The notes: generated from the sequence alone by a model not told the origin. Positions 41,602 to 54,088 are shown, numbered from the stretch's first letter. The stretch is 64,000 nucleotides of DNA from SHWB01 sp050246875 (GCA_050246875.1 JBFWVF010000009.1:202792-266791), one strand, 5' to 3'. Translations and numbers: made by a program.

Positions 41602-42021
41602 ATGCGCCATGCGGTCCTCGTCATCCTCGCCCTGCTTCTAGCCGCGCCGGCGGCGGCCCAGCAACGCACCGTCAGCGTCACGGCCGCGGACTGCGCCCGG
41701 CTGGTGAAGCACCAGCCCGCGCCCGATGTCGCCTACCGGCCCGGTGTGGATGTCCACGGGCGGCCCGTCGCGCCGGCCGACCTCGACGGCGGCACGCCGA
41801 TCGCGCTACCGGAGCGTTTCGCCATTCCCGTCACCGTCGACATGGCCGAAAAGCTCGGCATTCCGCCGCTCGGCAGCGGCGCCCTGCACGGCGGCGAGAT
41901 CGCCGTCGGCACGGTCGTGGTGACGGCCGACGGGCGGGCCACGTTCAACGGCCAGCCGCTCCAGTCCGACGCCTCGGCAGCGCTCGCCGCCGCCTGCCAG
42001 CGTACGGGCGCACGCCCCTAG
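41602..42021 (+). CDS. small secreted protein, unknown function
   Basis: 139 residues. MRHAVLVILALLLAAPAAAQ is a clear signal peptide, with cleavage after AAA. The mature part contains AADCARLVKHQPAPDVAYRP and a C-terminal Cys (AAACQRTG), so one disulphide is possible. No domain recognised; related short proteins occur next to envelope genes in this class. ATG at 41602 with AGGA at good spacing. Exported to the periplasm. Confidence 0.65.
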   Translation: MRHAVLVILALLLAAPAAAQQRTVSVTAADCARLVKHQPAPDVAYRPGVDVHGRPVAPADLDGGTPIALPERFAIPVTVDMAEKLGIPPLGSGALHGGEIAVGTVVVTADGRATFNGQPLQSDASAALAAACQRTGARP

Positions 42022-42079
42022 AACTGGCCCGGCGCGCGGCGCAGGCGTAGACAGGTCCGGTCGCGCCACGAGTGTCGCC

Positions 42080-43468
42080 ATGACGGATACCGCCAGCCCG
42101 GCCAGCGCCCCGGCCGAAAGCCGCCGCAACCGCATCGATACGGCCTTCGATGCCGAACAGCTCGCCGGCACCCGGCTGGCGATGATCGCGCGCCTCGTCG
42201 CGGTCGCCATCATCGGCGTCTGGCTGGTCGTGCTGCTGGAGTTCGAGGCGGTCTACTACCTCGCCTGCATCACGCTCTTCGGCGCCAACGGCATCGCGCA
42301 GTACGCAATCGCCCGCCGGCGCCCCGCGCGGCGCTGGCCGACTTATCTGATCGTGGCCGTCGATGTCGCCCTGCTGACCTTCCTGCTGGTCGTGCAGAAC
42401 CCGCTGGCGGCGCACCAGTATCCGGCTGCCTTTCCCTACCGCTTCGACAATTTCGTCTACTTCTTCGTCGTCCTCGCCGGCGTGGCCCTCAGCTTTTCGC
42501 CGGGCGTCATGCTGTGGGCCGGTTTCGTCGGAGGCGCATTCTGGCTCGTCGGGCTGGCCTGGGTGGCGTCGCATCCCGACACGATCCTGCTGCCGGTCAA
42601 CGGCATCCCCGACGGCACCTCGCGGGCCGAGGCGATGGCGCTCATGCTCGACCCCCATACGGTGCTGGTGGGCCAGCGCGTGCAGGAGGTGATCGTCCTG
42701 CTGCTCGTCGCCGGCACGCTGGCCGCCGCCGTCCGGCGCGCACGGCGGCTGGCCCATCGCCAGGCCGAGGTCGAGCGCGAGCGGTCGAACCTCGCGCGCT
42801 ACTTCCCGCCGTCGATGGTCGACCGCCTGTCGCATGCCGACCGGCCGCTGGGCGAGGGTCGCGAGCAGACGGTGGCCGTGCTGTTCGCCGACATCGTGGG
42901 CTTCACGCGGCTGGCCGAGCAGGCGACGCCGCAACAGGTCGTCGAGGGCCTGCGCGCGCTGCACCGCCGCCTCGAGGCCTGCGTCTTCGACAACCACGGC
43001 ACGCTCGACAAGTTCCTCGGCGACGGCGTGATGGCGACGTTCGGCACGCCCGAGCCCGGTCCGTCGGACGCCGCCAACGCGCTGGCCTGCGCGCGGGCCA
43101 TGCAGGCGGCCGTCGACGAATGGAACGGCCGCCGCCGGGACGCCGGCCTGCCGCCCATCCGCCTCTCGGTCGGCGCGCACTGGGGACGGGTGGTGCTCGG
43201 CGATATCGGCAGCGAGCGGCGGCTCGAGTTCACCGTCCTCGGCGATACCGTCAACGTAGCGGCGCGCATCGAGGCGCAGACCCGTGTGCTCGAGTGCCGT
43301 GTCGCCGTCAGCGAGGCGCTTGTCAATGTGCTGCGCGCCTCGGGCGACGCGCGCGCCGCCGGGCTGCTCGACGGCTTCCACAATGCCGGTCCTCAGGATC
43401 TCCAGGGACGCGCCGAGCCGGTCGCGGTCTGGACCTGGGGCACGCCGGTGCCGCAGGCGTCGTCCTGA
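42080..43468 (+). CDS. membrane-bound class III adenylate/guanylate cyclase
   Basis: 462 residues. The N-terminal half has about six membrane spans (36-55, 58-75, 88-106, 124-140, 144-163, 202-218), followed by a short signalling helix and the cyclase homology domain from about 262. Catalytic residues are present: metal-binding Asp271 (FADIVGFT) and Asp315 (KFLGDGVMATFG), purine-selecting Lys311 and Asp389, and transition-state Asn392 and Arg396 in GDTVNVAARIEA. Lys/Asp at the purine positions favour ATP, so cyclic AMP is the likely product. The membrane part is not a known sensor. ATG at 42080; no clear partner gene nearby. Confidence 0.9.
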   Translation: MTDTASPASAPAESRRNRIDTAFDAEQLAGTRLAMIARLVAVAIIGVWLVVLLEFEAVYYLACITLFGANGIAQYAIARRRPARRWPTYLIVAVDVALLTFLLVVQNPLAAHQYPAAFPYRFDNFVYFFVVLAGVALSFSPGVMLWAGFVGGAFWLVGLAWVASHPDTILLPVNGIPDGTSRAEAMALMLDPHTVLVGQRVQEVIVLLLVAGTLAAAVRRARRLAHRQAEVERERSNLARYFPPSMVDRLSHADRPLGEGREQTVAVLFADIVGFTRLAEQATPQQVVEGLRALHRRLEACVFDNHGTLDKFLGDGVMATFGTPEPGPSDAANALACARAMQAAVDEWNGRRRDAGLPPIRLSVGAHWGRVVLGDIGSERRLEFTVLGDTVNVAARIEAQTRVLECRVAVSEALVNVLRASGDARAAGLLDGFHNAGPQDLQGRAEPVAVWTWGTPVPQASS

Positions 43469-43565
43469 CGATGCCGTCCGTCATCGCCGCGGCGCGGCAA
43501 TGGACAGGCCGCGGCGCCATTGCCTACTCTCCGCCGCCTCTGCCCCGGCCCGAGGAATGTGCCCC

Positions 43566-44906
43566 GTGAGCAGCGCCGTCCGCCGCTCCCAGTTGCTTCT
43601 GCCGACGCTCAAGGAGACGCCGAGCGACGCGCAGATCGTATCGCACCGCCTGATGCTGCGGGCCGGGCTGGTGCGCCAGTCCGCCTCGGGCATCTACACC
43701 TGGCTGCCGGCCGGGCTGCGCGTGCTGCGCAAGATCGCCGACATCGTGCGCGCCGAGCAGGACGCCGCCGGCGCCCAGGAAGTGCTGATGGCGACCATCC
43801 AGTCGGCCGATCTGTGGCGCAAGTCGGGCCGCTACGAGGATTACGGCAAGGAGATGCTGCGCATCACCGACCGCCACGACCGTGAGCTGCTGTACGGCCC
43901 TACGGCGGAAGAGGTGATCACCGACGTCGTCTCGCGCGAGATCGGCAGCTACCGCGATCTGCCGAAGAACCTCTACAACATCCAGTGGAAGTTCCGCGAC
44001 GAGGTGCGGCCGCGCTTCGGCGTCATGCGCGGGCGCGAGTTCCTGATGAAGGACGCCTATTCCTTCGACCTCGACCGCGCCGGCGCGCGCCGCGCCTACA
44101 ACCGCATGTTCGTCGCCTACCTGCGGACCTTCGCCCGCATGGGCCTCAAGGCCATCCCGATGCGCGCCGACACCGGGCCCATCGGCGGCGATCTTTCGCA
44201 CGAGTTCATCATCCTCGCCGAGACCGGCGAGAGCGCCGTGTTCTGCGACCGCGCGCTGCTCGACATGACGCCGCCTGGCGACGACGTCGACTACGCCGGC
44301 GACCTGCAGCCGATCGTCGATGCCTGGACCGCGCCCTACGCGGCGACCGACGAGATGCACGACGCGACGAAGTGCCCGGTGCCGGCTGACCGCCTCGTCA
44401 CCGCGCGCGGCATCGAGGTCGGACACATCTTCTACTTCGGCACCAAGTATTCGCAGCCGATGGGCGCCTTCGTGCAGGGGCCGGACGGCAACCGCGTGGC
44501 GCTGGAGATGGGCAGCTACGGCATCGGTGTCTCGCGCCTCGTCGGCGCCATCATCGAGGCCTCGCACGACGACGCCGGCATCGTCTGGCCGGATGCGGTG
44601 GCGCCGTGGCAGGTCGGCCTCGTCAACCTCAAGAGCGGCGACGCGGCCTGCGACAAGGCGTGCGAGGAGCTGTTCGGCGCCATGCGCGCGGCCGGGGTCG
44701 AGGTCGTCTACGACGATCGCGACGAACGCGCCGGCGCCAAGTTCGCCGACATGGATCTCGTCGGACTGCCATGGCAGATGGTCGTCGGACCGCGTGGCCT
44801 CGCCGAGGGCAAGGTCGAGCTGAAGCGCCGCGGCGCGGCCGACCGCGAGACCGTGACGCTCGACGCGGCGCGCGACTGGATCGCCGCCCGCGGCCGGGCC
44901 GCCTGA
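43566..44906 (+). CDS. proS: prolyl-tRNA synthetase, short alphaproteobacterial type
   Basis: 446 residues. Class II synthetase without the large editing insertion, as in mitochondria and alphaproteobacteria. Motif 2 region FRDEVRPRFGVMRGREFLMKD, motif 3 in EMGSYGIGVSRLVGAIIE, and a C-terminal anticodon-binding domain (DDRDERAGAKFADMDLVGLP). Start: GTG at 43566 with GAGGA nine bases upstream; an ATG three codons earlier would sit on top of that site. Proofreading of Ala-tRNA-Pro would have to be done by another protein. Confidence 0.96.
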   Translation: MSSAVRRSQLLLPTLKETPSDAQIVSHRLMLRAGLVRQSASGIYTWLPAGLRVLRKIADIVRAEQDAAGAQEVLMATIQSADLWRKSGRYEDYGKEMLRITDRHDRELLYGPTAEEVITDVVSREIGSYRDLPKNLYNIQWKFRDEVRPRFGVMRGREFLMKDAYSFDLDRAGARRAYNRMFVAYLRTFARMGLKAIPMRADTGPIGGDLSHEFIILAETGESAVFCDRALLDMTPPGDDVDYAGDLQPIVDAWTAPYAATDEMHDATKCPVPADRLVTARGIEVGHIFYFGTKYSQPMGAFVQGPDGNRVALEMGSYGIGVSRLVGAIIEASHDDAGIVWPDAVAPWQVGLVNLKSGDAACDKACEELFGAMRAAGVEVVYDDRDERAGAKFADMDLVGLPWQMVVGPRGLAEGKVELKRRGAADRETVTLDAARDWIAARGRAA

Positions 44907-44908
44907 CG

Positions 44909-46156
44909 ATGTTCGCGCCCTTCGAGTGGATGGTCGCCGGGCGCTACATGCGCGCCCGCCGCAAGGAAGGGTTCATCTCGGTCATCGCCGGCTTCTCGTT
45001 GCTCGGCATCGCGCTGGGCGTCGCCACGCTGATCATCGTCATGTCGGTGATGAACGGCTTCCGCGCCGAGCTGCTCGGCCGCATCCTCGGCGTCAACGGC
45101 CACATCTCGGTGGTCTCGCAGACCCCGGACGGCCTCGCCGGCTGGGACGCGCTGGCGGCGCGGCTTCGCGCGCTGCCGGACGTCACGTCGGTCGTGCCCG
45201 TGGCCGAAGGGCAGGTGATGGCGACGTCGGAGGGATACGCCGCCGGCGCCATGGCGCGCGGCATGCGGCTGGAAGACCTCAAGGCGCGCGCCGCCGTGTC
45301 CGACCACATCGTCTCCGGTTCGCTCGACGGCTTCGCCGAGGGCGAGGGCGTTCTGGTCGGCGCGCGCCTCGCCCGCCGCCTCGGCATCGCGCCGGGCGGC
45401 AAGATCACCCTGATCTCGCCGCATGGCACCAAGACGGCCTTCGGCACCGTGCCGCGACAGAAGGCCTATCCCGTCTCGGGCCTGTTCGAGGTCGGCATGT
45501 TCGAGTTCGACAACTCGGTCGTGCTGATGCCGCTGGCGGCGGCACAGATCTATTTTCGCCTCGACGACCGCGTCTCGCAGCTCGAGGTGATGGTGACCAA
45601 TCCCGACGCCGTGGCGCGGCCGCGCGCGGCGGTGGCGGCGACGCTGAGTCCGGGGCAGGGGGTGTTCGACTGGCAGCAGGCCAACCGCAGCTTCTTCAAC
45701 GCGCTGCATGTCGAACGCAACGTCATGTTCCTCATCCTGACGCTGATCATCCTGGTCGCCGCCTTCAACATCATTTCCGGCCTGATCATGCTGGTGAAGG
45801 ACAAGGGCGCCGACATCGCCATCCTGCGCACGATGGGCACGTCGCGCGCCTCGATCATGCGCATCTTCTTCATTGCCGGCGCCTCCATCGGCGTCGTCGG
45901 CACGACGGCGGGCACGCTGCTCGGGCTGGTCTTCTGCGCCAACATCGAGTCGATCCGGCAGGGCCTGCAGGCGCTGACCGGAACCGACCTGTTCTCGCCG
46001 GAGATCTATTTCCTCAGCCAGTTGCCGGCCAAGGTCGATCCCGGCGAGGTGATCACCGTCGTCGGCATGGCCTTCGCGCTGTCGATCCTCGCCACCATCT
46101 ATCCGAGCTGGCGGGCAGCGCGCACCGACCCCGTCGAGGCGCTGCGCTATGAGTGA
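44909..46156 (+). CDS. lolC: lipoprotein-releasing ABC transporter permease LolC/LolE
   Basis: 415 residues, MacB/FtsX-type permease with four membrane spans (about 20-45, 270-295, 318-345, 375-398) and a large periplasmic domain between the first two. Start FEWMVAGRYMRARRKEGFIS and the end IYPSWRAARTDPVEALRYE are family hallmarks. With LolD it detaches outer-membrane lipoproteins from the inner membrane and passes them to LolA. Only one permease gene is present, so it may act as a homodimer (LolF-like naming is also used). Two bases after proS. Confidence 0.94.
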   Translation: MFAPFEWMVAGRYMRARRKEGFISVIAGFSLLGIALGVATLIIVMSVMNGFRAELLGRILGVNGHISVVSQTPDGLAGWDALAARLRALPDVTSVVPVAEGQVMATSEGYAAGAMARGMRLEDLKARAAVSDHIVSGSLDGFAEGEGVLVGARLARRLGIAPGGKITLISPHGTKTAFGTVPRQKAYPVSGLFEVGMFEFDNSVVLMPLAAAQIYFRLDDRVSQLEVMVTNPDAVARPRAAVAATLSPGQGVFDWQQANRSFFNALHVERNVMFLILTLIILVAAFNIISGLIMLVKDKGADIAILRTMGTSRASIMRIFFIAGASIGVVGTTAGTLLGLVFCANIESIRQGLQALTGTDLFSPEIYFLSQLPAKVDPGEVITVVGMAFALSILATIYPSWRAARTDPVEALRYE

Positions 46157-46841
46157 GGCCGTGCCGGCGCTGCGGCTTACGGGCGTGCGCCGGACGTTCC
46201 AGCAGGGCGATCGCCGGCTCGACGTGCTGCGCGACGTCCATCTCACCCTGCGTGCCGGCGAGATGGTGGCGCTGGTCGGCCCGTCGGGCGCCGGCAAGTC
46301 GACGCTGCTGCACGTCGCCGGCCTGCTGGAACGGCCGGACGGCGGCAGCATCCACATCGAGGGCGTCGATGCCAGCGACCTCGGCGACGCCGAGCGCACG
46401 CGGCTGCGCCGTCACAAGCTCGGTTTCGTCTACCAGTTCCACCATCTGCTGCCGGAGTTCACGGCGGAGGAGAACGTCGTCCTGCCGCAGCTCGTCGCCG
46501 GCCTGTCGAAGGCCGAGGCGCGCGAGCGCGCCCGCGAACTGCTGGCCATGGTCGGCCTCGCCGAGCGTGCCAGCCATCGTCCCGGCATGCTGTCGGGCGG
46601 CGAGCAGCAGCGCGTCGCCATCGTCCGCGCCGTCGCCAACGCGCCGGCCGTGCTGCTGGCCGACGAGCCGACCGGCAACCTCGACCCGGCCACCGCCGAG
46701 CGCGTCTTCGGACAACTGATGGCGCTGGTCCGTCAGGCCGGGCTGGCGGCGCTGGTCGCCACCCACAACCTCGACCTCGCCAGCCGCATGGACCGCGCGC
46801 TGACGATCAGCGACGGTCGACTGGTTCCGGCGATGGGATGA
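46149..46841 (+). CDS. lolD: lipoprotein-releasing ABC transporter ATPase
   Basis: 230 residues. Walker A GPSGAGKST (44-52), Q-loop FVYQFHHLLPEF, signature LSGGEQQRVAIVRAVAN, Walker B LLADEPTGNLDP and switch His in VATHNLDLA. The FVYQFHHLLPEFTA stretch is specific to LolD. It energises the LolC/E permease encoded upstream; the ATG overlaps that stop by 8 bases. Its 3' end overlaps a convergent lipoprotein gene by 35 bases. Confidence 0.95.
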   Translation: MSEAVPALRLTGVRRTFQQGDRRLDVLRDVHLTLRAGEMVALVGPSGAGKSTLLHVAGLLERPDGGSIHIEGVDASDLGDAERTRLRRHKLGFVYQFHHLLPEFTAEENVVLPQLVAGLSKAEARERARELLAMVGLAERASHRPGMLSGGEQQRVAIVRAVANAPAVLLADEPTGNLDPATAERVFGQLMALVRQAGLAALVATHNLDLASRMDRALTISDGRLVPAMG

Positions 46842-47325
46842 ACTTACCGTCCACTGACCTGCGATATCCCGATCTGCCAAAGTTACGGACGTTGATCTCC
46901 GTTACTTGGCCCTTGTCGTGCAAGAACGTCATCGCAACATAATTTGTGTTGCCATATGACTTCGGACCGAGAAACTGATCGTAGTACGAAAGTGCGAAGA
47001 AAAAACACAAAAGCTCTTGAGGGGTATTATATTCGCATGGCATATCCGCATCAAACATTCTGTAAATCACTTGTTGTATAGGTGTCCCTATCGGAAATTC
47101 AGCAAGAAGAGCTTCTTGTACTTTGGTTTCCCAGTCTACCCATTTACCTTTAATGTTATCTGTTCCAAAAAATGATGAAACTCTGGACGTCAAAAAATTT
47201 GATTTAATAACTTCCTCTTGCATGGGATAGCATCCAGAAGAGGCTATAACCCCAGACATTAACAAGAAAAGCCACGTTGCTTGAAGCAGTGGCCGCAGTG
47301 GCCTACCCGCTTTAAGAACTTTCAT
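46807..47325 (-). CDS. putative lipoprotein in an AT-rich islet
   Basis: 172 residues. The N-terminus MKVLKAGRPLRPLLQATWLF runs into a hydrophobic LLMSGVIASSGC, a plausible but non-ideal lipobox. The mature part includes EFPIGTPIQQVIYRMFDADMPC, a pattern seen in small secreted proteins with a BamE/SmpA-like start, then FFFALSYYDQFLGP and VTEINVRNFG. No function can be given. Composition is unlike its neighbours: bases 46981-47040 contain 24 G/C of 60. ATG at 47325 follows GGAGG. Its last 11 codons and stop lie inside the end of lolD on the other strand. Likely acquired. Confidence 0.6.
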   Translation of the reverse strand: MKVLKAGRPLRPLLQATWLFLLMSGVIASSGCYPMQEEVIKSNFLTSRVSSFFGTDNIKGKWVDWETKVQEALLAEFPIGTPIQQVIYRMFDADMPCEYNTPQELLCFFFALSYYDQFLGPKSYGNTNYVAMTFLHDKGQVTEINVRNFGRSGYRRSVDGKFIPSPEPVDRR

Positions 47326-47562
47326 GCGGTTGGTCCTCCGTACGGATATAGACACCAGCGCTCACCGCAGGGACGAAATGAAGGGTAAAGCCTGAAACGC
47401 GGCTCGTCCAATTTCCTGCTGGAAGTGAATGTTCCACCGCATCGCGAGAGCTTCGTCCACCTTCCCATCCACTCGTCTTGCCGCAACTCGTCACCAGCCG
47501 GGAGTGCTGTCGGGCGGCTGAACGTCGCCCTGTCCATTGGCGACTCGGGTACCATGCGGCCC

Positions 47563-51093
<3,531 letters not shown>

Positions 51094-51129
51094 GCAGGCA
51101 CGCCGGGAGCGGACTGTCGCCCGTGCCGT

Positions 51130-51621
51130 TCAGCGCGGCGTGATGGTGACCGGTGCTCGCGCCGCGCCGCCGCCCGTGCTGCCCGCCTGCTGCCGCGGGG
51201 CGACGGTGACGGCGATGCTGGCGCCGGACAGGCTGCGGCTCTCGATCTGCACCGTCGCCGCGCGTTCGCCGCGGGTGTAGGCCATGGCGCTGATTTCGGC
51301 CTGCACGCTCATGATCGGTTCCCAGCCGAATTCCGGCATTTCGCGCTGGTAGAGCGAGAAGGCCTGCGTCGCCGTCAGGCCGGTGCGCAGCGTCAGCCGT
51401 CCCGTCCAGTTGTCGGGGTCGCCGAGGATGATCGAACGGTCGACGTCGAGCGTCGCACCCGCCGGGATCGGGATGTCGTTGACCAGCGCGAAGGACTTCT
51501 GCAGCGGCGCGTCGGCGCTGGCCCGGGAGGGCTCCAGCACCGGTCCGCCGCTGCAACCGGCGACGACGGCCAGGATGGCCAGTGCAAGCCCCAGCCTGCC
51601 GATATGGCGATCCGTGTGCAT
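51130..51621 (-). CDS. putative lipoprotein, unknown function
   Basis: 163 residues. MHTDRHIGRLGLALAILAVV leads to a lipobox VAGCSGG (Cys23). The mature part contains LQKSFALVNDIPIPAGATLD and LTLRTGLTATQAFSLYQREM followed by EFGWEPIMS, a pattern found in a family of small alphaproteobacterial lipoproteins that act at the envelope; function not known. The C-terminus is disordered (QQAGSTGGGAARAP). It converges on dnaE with a 36-base gap. No strong Shine-Dalgarno sequence precedes the ATG. Confidence 0.7.
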   Translation of the reverse strand: MHTDRHIGRLGLALAILAVVAGCSGGPVLEPSRASADAPLQKSFALVNDIPIPAGATLDVDRSIILGDPDNWTGRLTLRTGLTATQAFSLYQREMPEFGWEPIMSVQAEISAMAYTRGERAATVQIESRSLSGASIAVTVAPRQQAGSTGGGAARAPVTITPR

Positions 51622-51759
51622 GCGGCATCGTTGCGCCGGCGCATTGAGTCGCGGCAAGCCGCGCGGCCGGCCGAGTCGCCGGAGGATGACTCCGCGAACC
51701 GCCTCGACTACTGTTGGCGGGCGGCCGGGACGGGCCCGGCGTGATCGGACGGTCTTGCC

Positions 51760-52173
51760 ATGCGACAGATCCCGCGCGGTGAAATCCGCAACCACATCGC
51801 CTCGGGCGCCGAGCGCCTCGACCATCTCGCCGGGTTTCTGGAGAAGCTGCCAGCGGGCTCCCTGACGCTGGCGCAGTGGTACGGCTACGGCACCGGCTGC
51901 GCGGTCGGCCTTGCCGTGCGGCTCGACCCCTGGTTTTCCGCCCAGGGGCTCCGGCTCGAAGGCGCCGGCAACCTCAAGGACTGCCGTCCGGTCTTCGCCG
52001 GCCGCGAGGGATGGGAGGCGGTGGCCGCCTTCTTCGGCCTCACGGTCGATACGGCGACGACGCTGTTCGGCCGCGCCGCCTACGGCGGCGACGTGCGCCC
52101 CCATCCCCGGCTGATGGCGCGACGGGTCCGCCAGTACCTCGTCCACGCGACGGACGTTGTCCTCGCCGCCTGA
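51760..52173 (+). CDS. hypothetical protein
   Basis: 137 residues, no domain recognised. It starts MRQIPRGEIRNHIASGAERL and contains WYGYGTGCAVGLAVRLDPWF and EGWEAVAAFFGLTVDTATTL; the last helix is basic (RLMARRVRQYL). No signal peptide. The composition and codon use look genuine. It reads in the same direction as the DMT gene 33 bases downstream and may be co-transcribed with it. No clear ribosome binding site. Confidence 0.6.
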   Translation: MRQIPRGEIRNHIASGAERLDHLAGFLEKLPAGSLTLAQWYGYGTGCAVGLAVRLDPWFSAQGLRLEGAGNLKDCRPVFAGREGWEAVAAFFGLTVDTATTLFGRAAYGGDVRPHPRLMARRVRQYLVHATDVVLAA

Positions 52174-52206
52174 AGGCGGCACCCATGCAAGACGGGTGAA
52201 CGCAGC

Positions 52207-53124
52207 GTGGCCTCGCGTGCGCCGCTGTTGCCGTATGCCGTGCTCACGGCGGCGGCGTTCCTGCTGGCCAGCGACGTGATCGTCGGCCGACTGGCCGACG
52301 GCACCACGCCGCCGCTGGTGCTGGCCTTCTTCCGCTGTGCCGGGGCAGCTGTCCTGCTGCTGCCCTTCGTCGGCCGGGAACTGCTGTCCCAGCGTCACGT
52401 CATAGCCGCCGCGTGGCGGCACTTCGCGCTGGTTGGCCTGTTCGGCTCGATCATCGGCGCCGGCGGCATCTACACCGGGCTGGCCATGACCACCGGGCTC
52501 AACGGCGGCATCGTCTCGACGACCCAGTCGGCGCTGACGGTGGCGATCGCCTGGGCGGCCTTCGGCGAGCGGATCGGGCGGAGCGAGATGCTCGGTCTGC
52601 TCGTCGCGGCGGCCGGCGTGCTCTATGTCATGGTCGGCGGCGATTTCGCCCGGTTGGCGGCCTTCCAGCCGCATGTCGGCGACCTCTTCGTCTTCGTCGG
52701 CGTCGCCGGTTTCGCCGCCTATGTGGTCTGGCTGCGCCGCCTGCCCGTCGGCATGTCGCCGATGGCCGCGCTGTGCGTCATCATGTGGTGGGGCTCGGCC
52801 TTCCTCGCGCCCGCGGTCGTCGCCGAAATGCTCGCCGGCCATGTCTTCGTGGCCACGGTGAAGACGGTCGGCCTCGCACTGTGGTCGTCGATCGCCGTCG
52901 GCATCTTCGCCGTCGGCTGCCTGACGGCCGGCACGCGCATGGTCGGCTCCTACCAGGCCGGCGCCTTCAACTATCTCCGCACGGTCTTCTCGCTCGGCCT
53001 CGCCATCGCCCTGCTGGGCGAACGGCCGCAGCTCTATCACGGCGTCGGACTGGTCCTCGTGATGGCCGGGCTGTGGCTGATGCTGCGGCGCCGGCGCGCC
53101 GTCAGCCAAGCTCGAGCGACGTGA
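52207..53124 (+). CDS. DMT/EamA-family permease
   Basis: 305 residues with ten predicted membrane spans in two EamA repeats (about 8-140 and 155-290). Conserved elements: FFRCAGAAVLLLPF, the AMTTGLNGGIVSTTQSALTV helix pair and GERIGRSEMLGLLVAAAGV in the first repeat; GERPQLYHGVGLVLVMAGLW in the second. Substrate unknown; relatives export amino acids or other small metabolites. GTG start at 52207. The 3' end overlaps the convergent GNAT gene by 23 bases. Confidence 0.85.
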   Translation: MASRAPLLPYAVLTAAAFLLASDVIVGRLADGTTPPLVLAFFRCAGAAVLLLPFVGRELLSQRHVIAAAWRHFALVGLFGSIIGAGGIYTGLAMTTGLNGGIVSTTQSALTVAIAWAAFGERIGRSEMLGLLVAAAGVLYVMVGGDFARLAAFQPHVGDLFVFVGVAGFAAYVVWLRRLPVGMSPMAALCVIMWWGSAFLAPAVVAEMLAGHVFVATVKTVGLALWSSIAVGIFAVGCLTAGTRMVGSYQAGAFNYLRTVFSLGLAIALLGERPQLYHGVGLVLVMAGLWLMLRRRRAVSQARAT

Positions 53125-53947
53125 TCCCGTAGATATGGCCGAGCGGCAGGGCAGGGTCCGGGCCGCGATACATGCGCGCGGTCTCGAAGGTCGGCACCAG
53201 CCCGTGCCGGCGGGCCAGTGCCGCAGCCGCGCCGTTCGGCTCCGGGGCGTCGAGGAAGACCGGACCCGGCGCCGCGACCGCCGCCAGCGCGCCGAACAGT
53301 GCCTCGGCGCCGGCCTCGTCGACGGCGACGAGCGGGCCGATGCGATGGCCGTCGCGGCAGGGCCGCACGACGCCCCAGCCGGCGATCTCGCCGTCGCGCA
53401 GCAGAACCCGCGCCGCGTGCCCGGCCGTGCCGAGCCAACCGCTCAGGAAGGCATCGCGCGGGGCCGGGTAGTACGGCCTGTCCCAGGCCAGCAGGCGCTC
53501 CGCCGGCAGGGCGTCCGCCGCGACGATGCCGGGCGCCGTCGCCGAGGCCGTGGCGGCGCCACCCCAGCGCACATTGCGGTGGGCCAGCGCGTAGCCTGAC
53601 TTCGCATAGTTCGCCTGCTGCGCGACGACGCCGTCGAGGCCGATGACGCGGCCGTCGAGACGCGCCATGCCGGCCTGCCAGAGACGGAAGCCGAAGCCAC
53701 GACCGCGCCAGCCCGGCCGGGCGATGTAGAAGCCGAGGAAGCCGAAACCGGCGCCGTAGCGCACCACCGAAATCGAGGCCACCGGCTCGCCGTCGACGGT
53801 GCCGAACAGGAAGCCGCCGGGATCGGTCGCGTGGAAGCAGGCGGCGTCGCCGAGGCCGGGGTTCCAGCCTTCCGCCGCCGCCCAGTCGAGCAGCAGGGCG
53901 AGGTCTCCCTCGGTCATGGTGCGGACCGCCCAGTCTTGCGTCGTCAT
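53102..53947 (-). CDS. GNAT-family acetyltransferase with second Acetyltransf_18-like domain
   Basis: 281 residues. N-terminal GNAT core: VRTMTEGDLALLLDWAAAEG, SISVVRYGAGFGFLGFYIAR and the acetyl-CoA loop RPGWRGRGFGFRLWQAGM (R/QxxGxG/A form). A second half from about 150 contains LLAWDRPYYPAPRDAFLSGW and VLLRDGEIAGWGVVRPCR, like the C-terminal domain of YitI-type acetyltransferases. Acceptor unknown. ATG at 53947 follows GGGGA; an ATG ten codons upstream is also open. Confidence 0.85.
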   Translation of the reverse strand: MTTQDWAVRTMTEGDLALLLDWAAAEGWNPGLGDAACFHATDPGGFLFGTVDGEPVASISVVRYGAGFGFLGFYIARPGWRGRGFGFRLWQAGMARLDGRVIGLDGVVAQQANYAKSGYALAHRNVRWGGAATASATAPGIVAADALPAERLLAWDRPYYPAPRDAFLSGWLGTAGHAARVLLRDGEIAGWGVVRPCRDGHRIGPLVAVDEAGAEALFGALAAVAAPGPVFLDAPEPNGAAAALARRHGLVPTFETARMYRGPDPALPLGHIYGITSLELG

Positions 53948-54088
53948 GCCGTCGTCCCCGCCGATTTCGGCGCGCATGCTGAACGCCGGGCGAGGACGCG
54001 ACAAGCCGTGCGTCGCGGCGGGGTGGCGTCTACAGTCCGCCCGCCCGCCGCTTCCGCCGCGCGGCAACCAGCCGGATCGCCCGCGCGC

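Noticed and set aside
51097..51127. GGCACG/CGTGCC inverted repeat between dnaE and the convergent lipoprotein gene
   Set aside because: Six-bp stem with a 19-base loop and no T-run; too weak to call a terminator.
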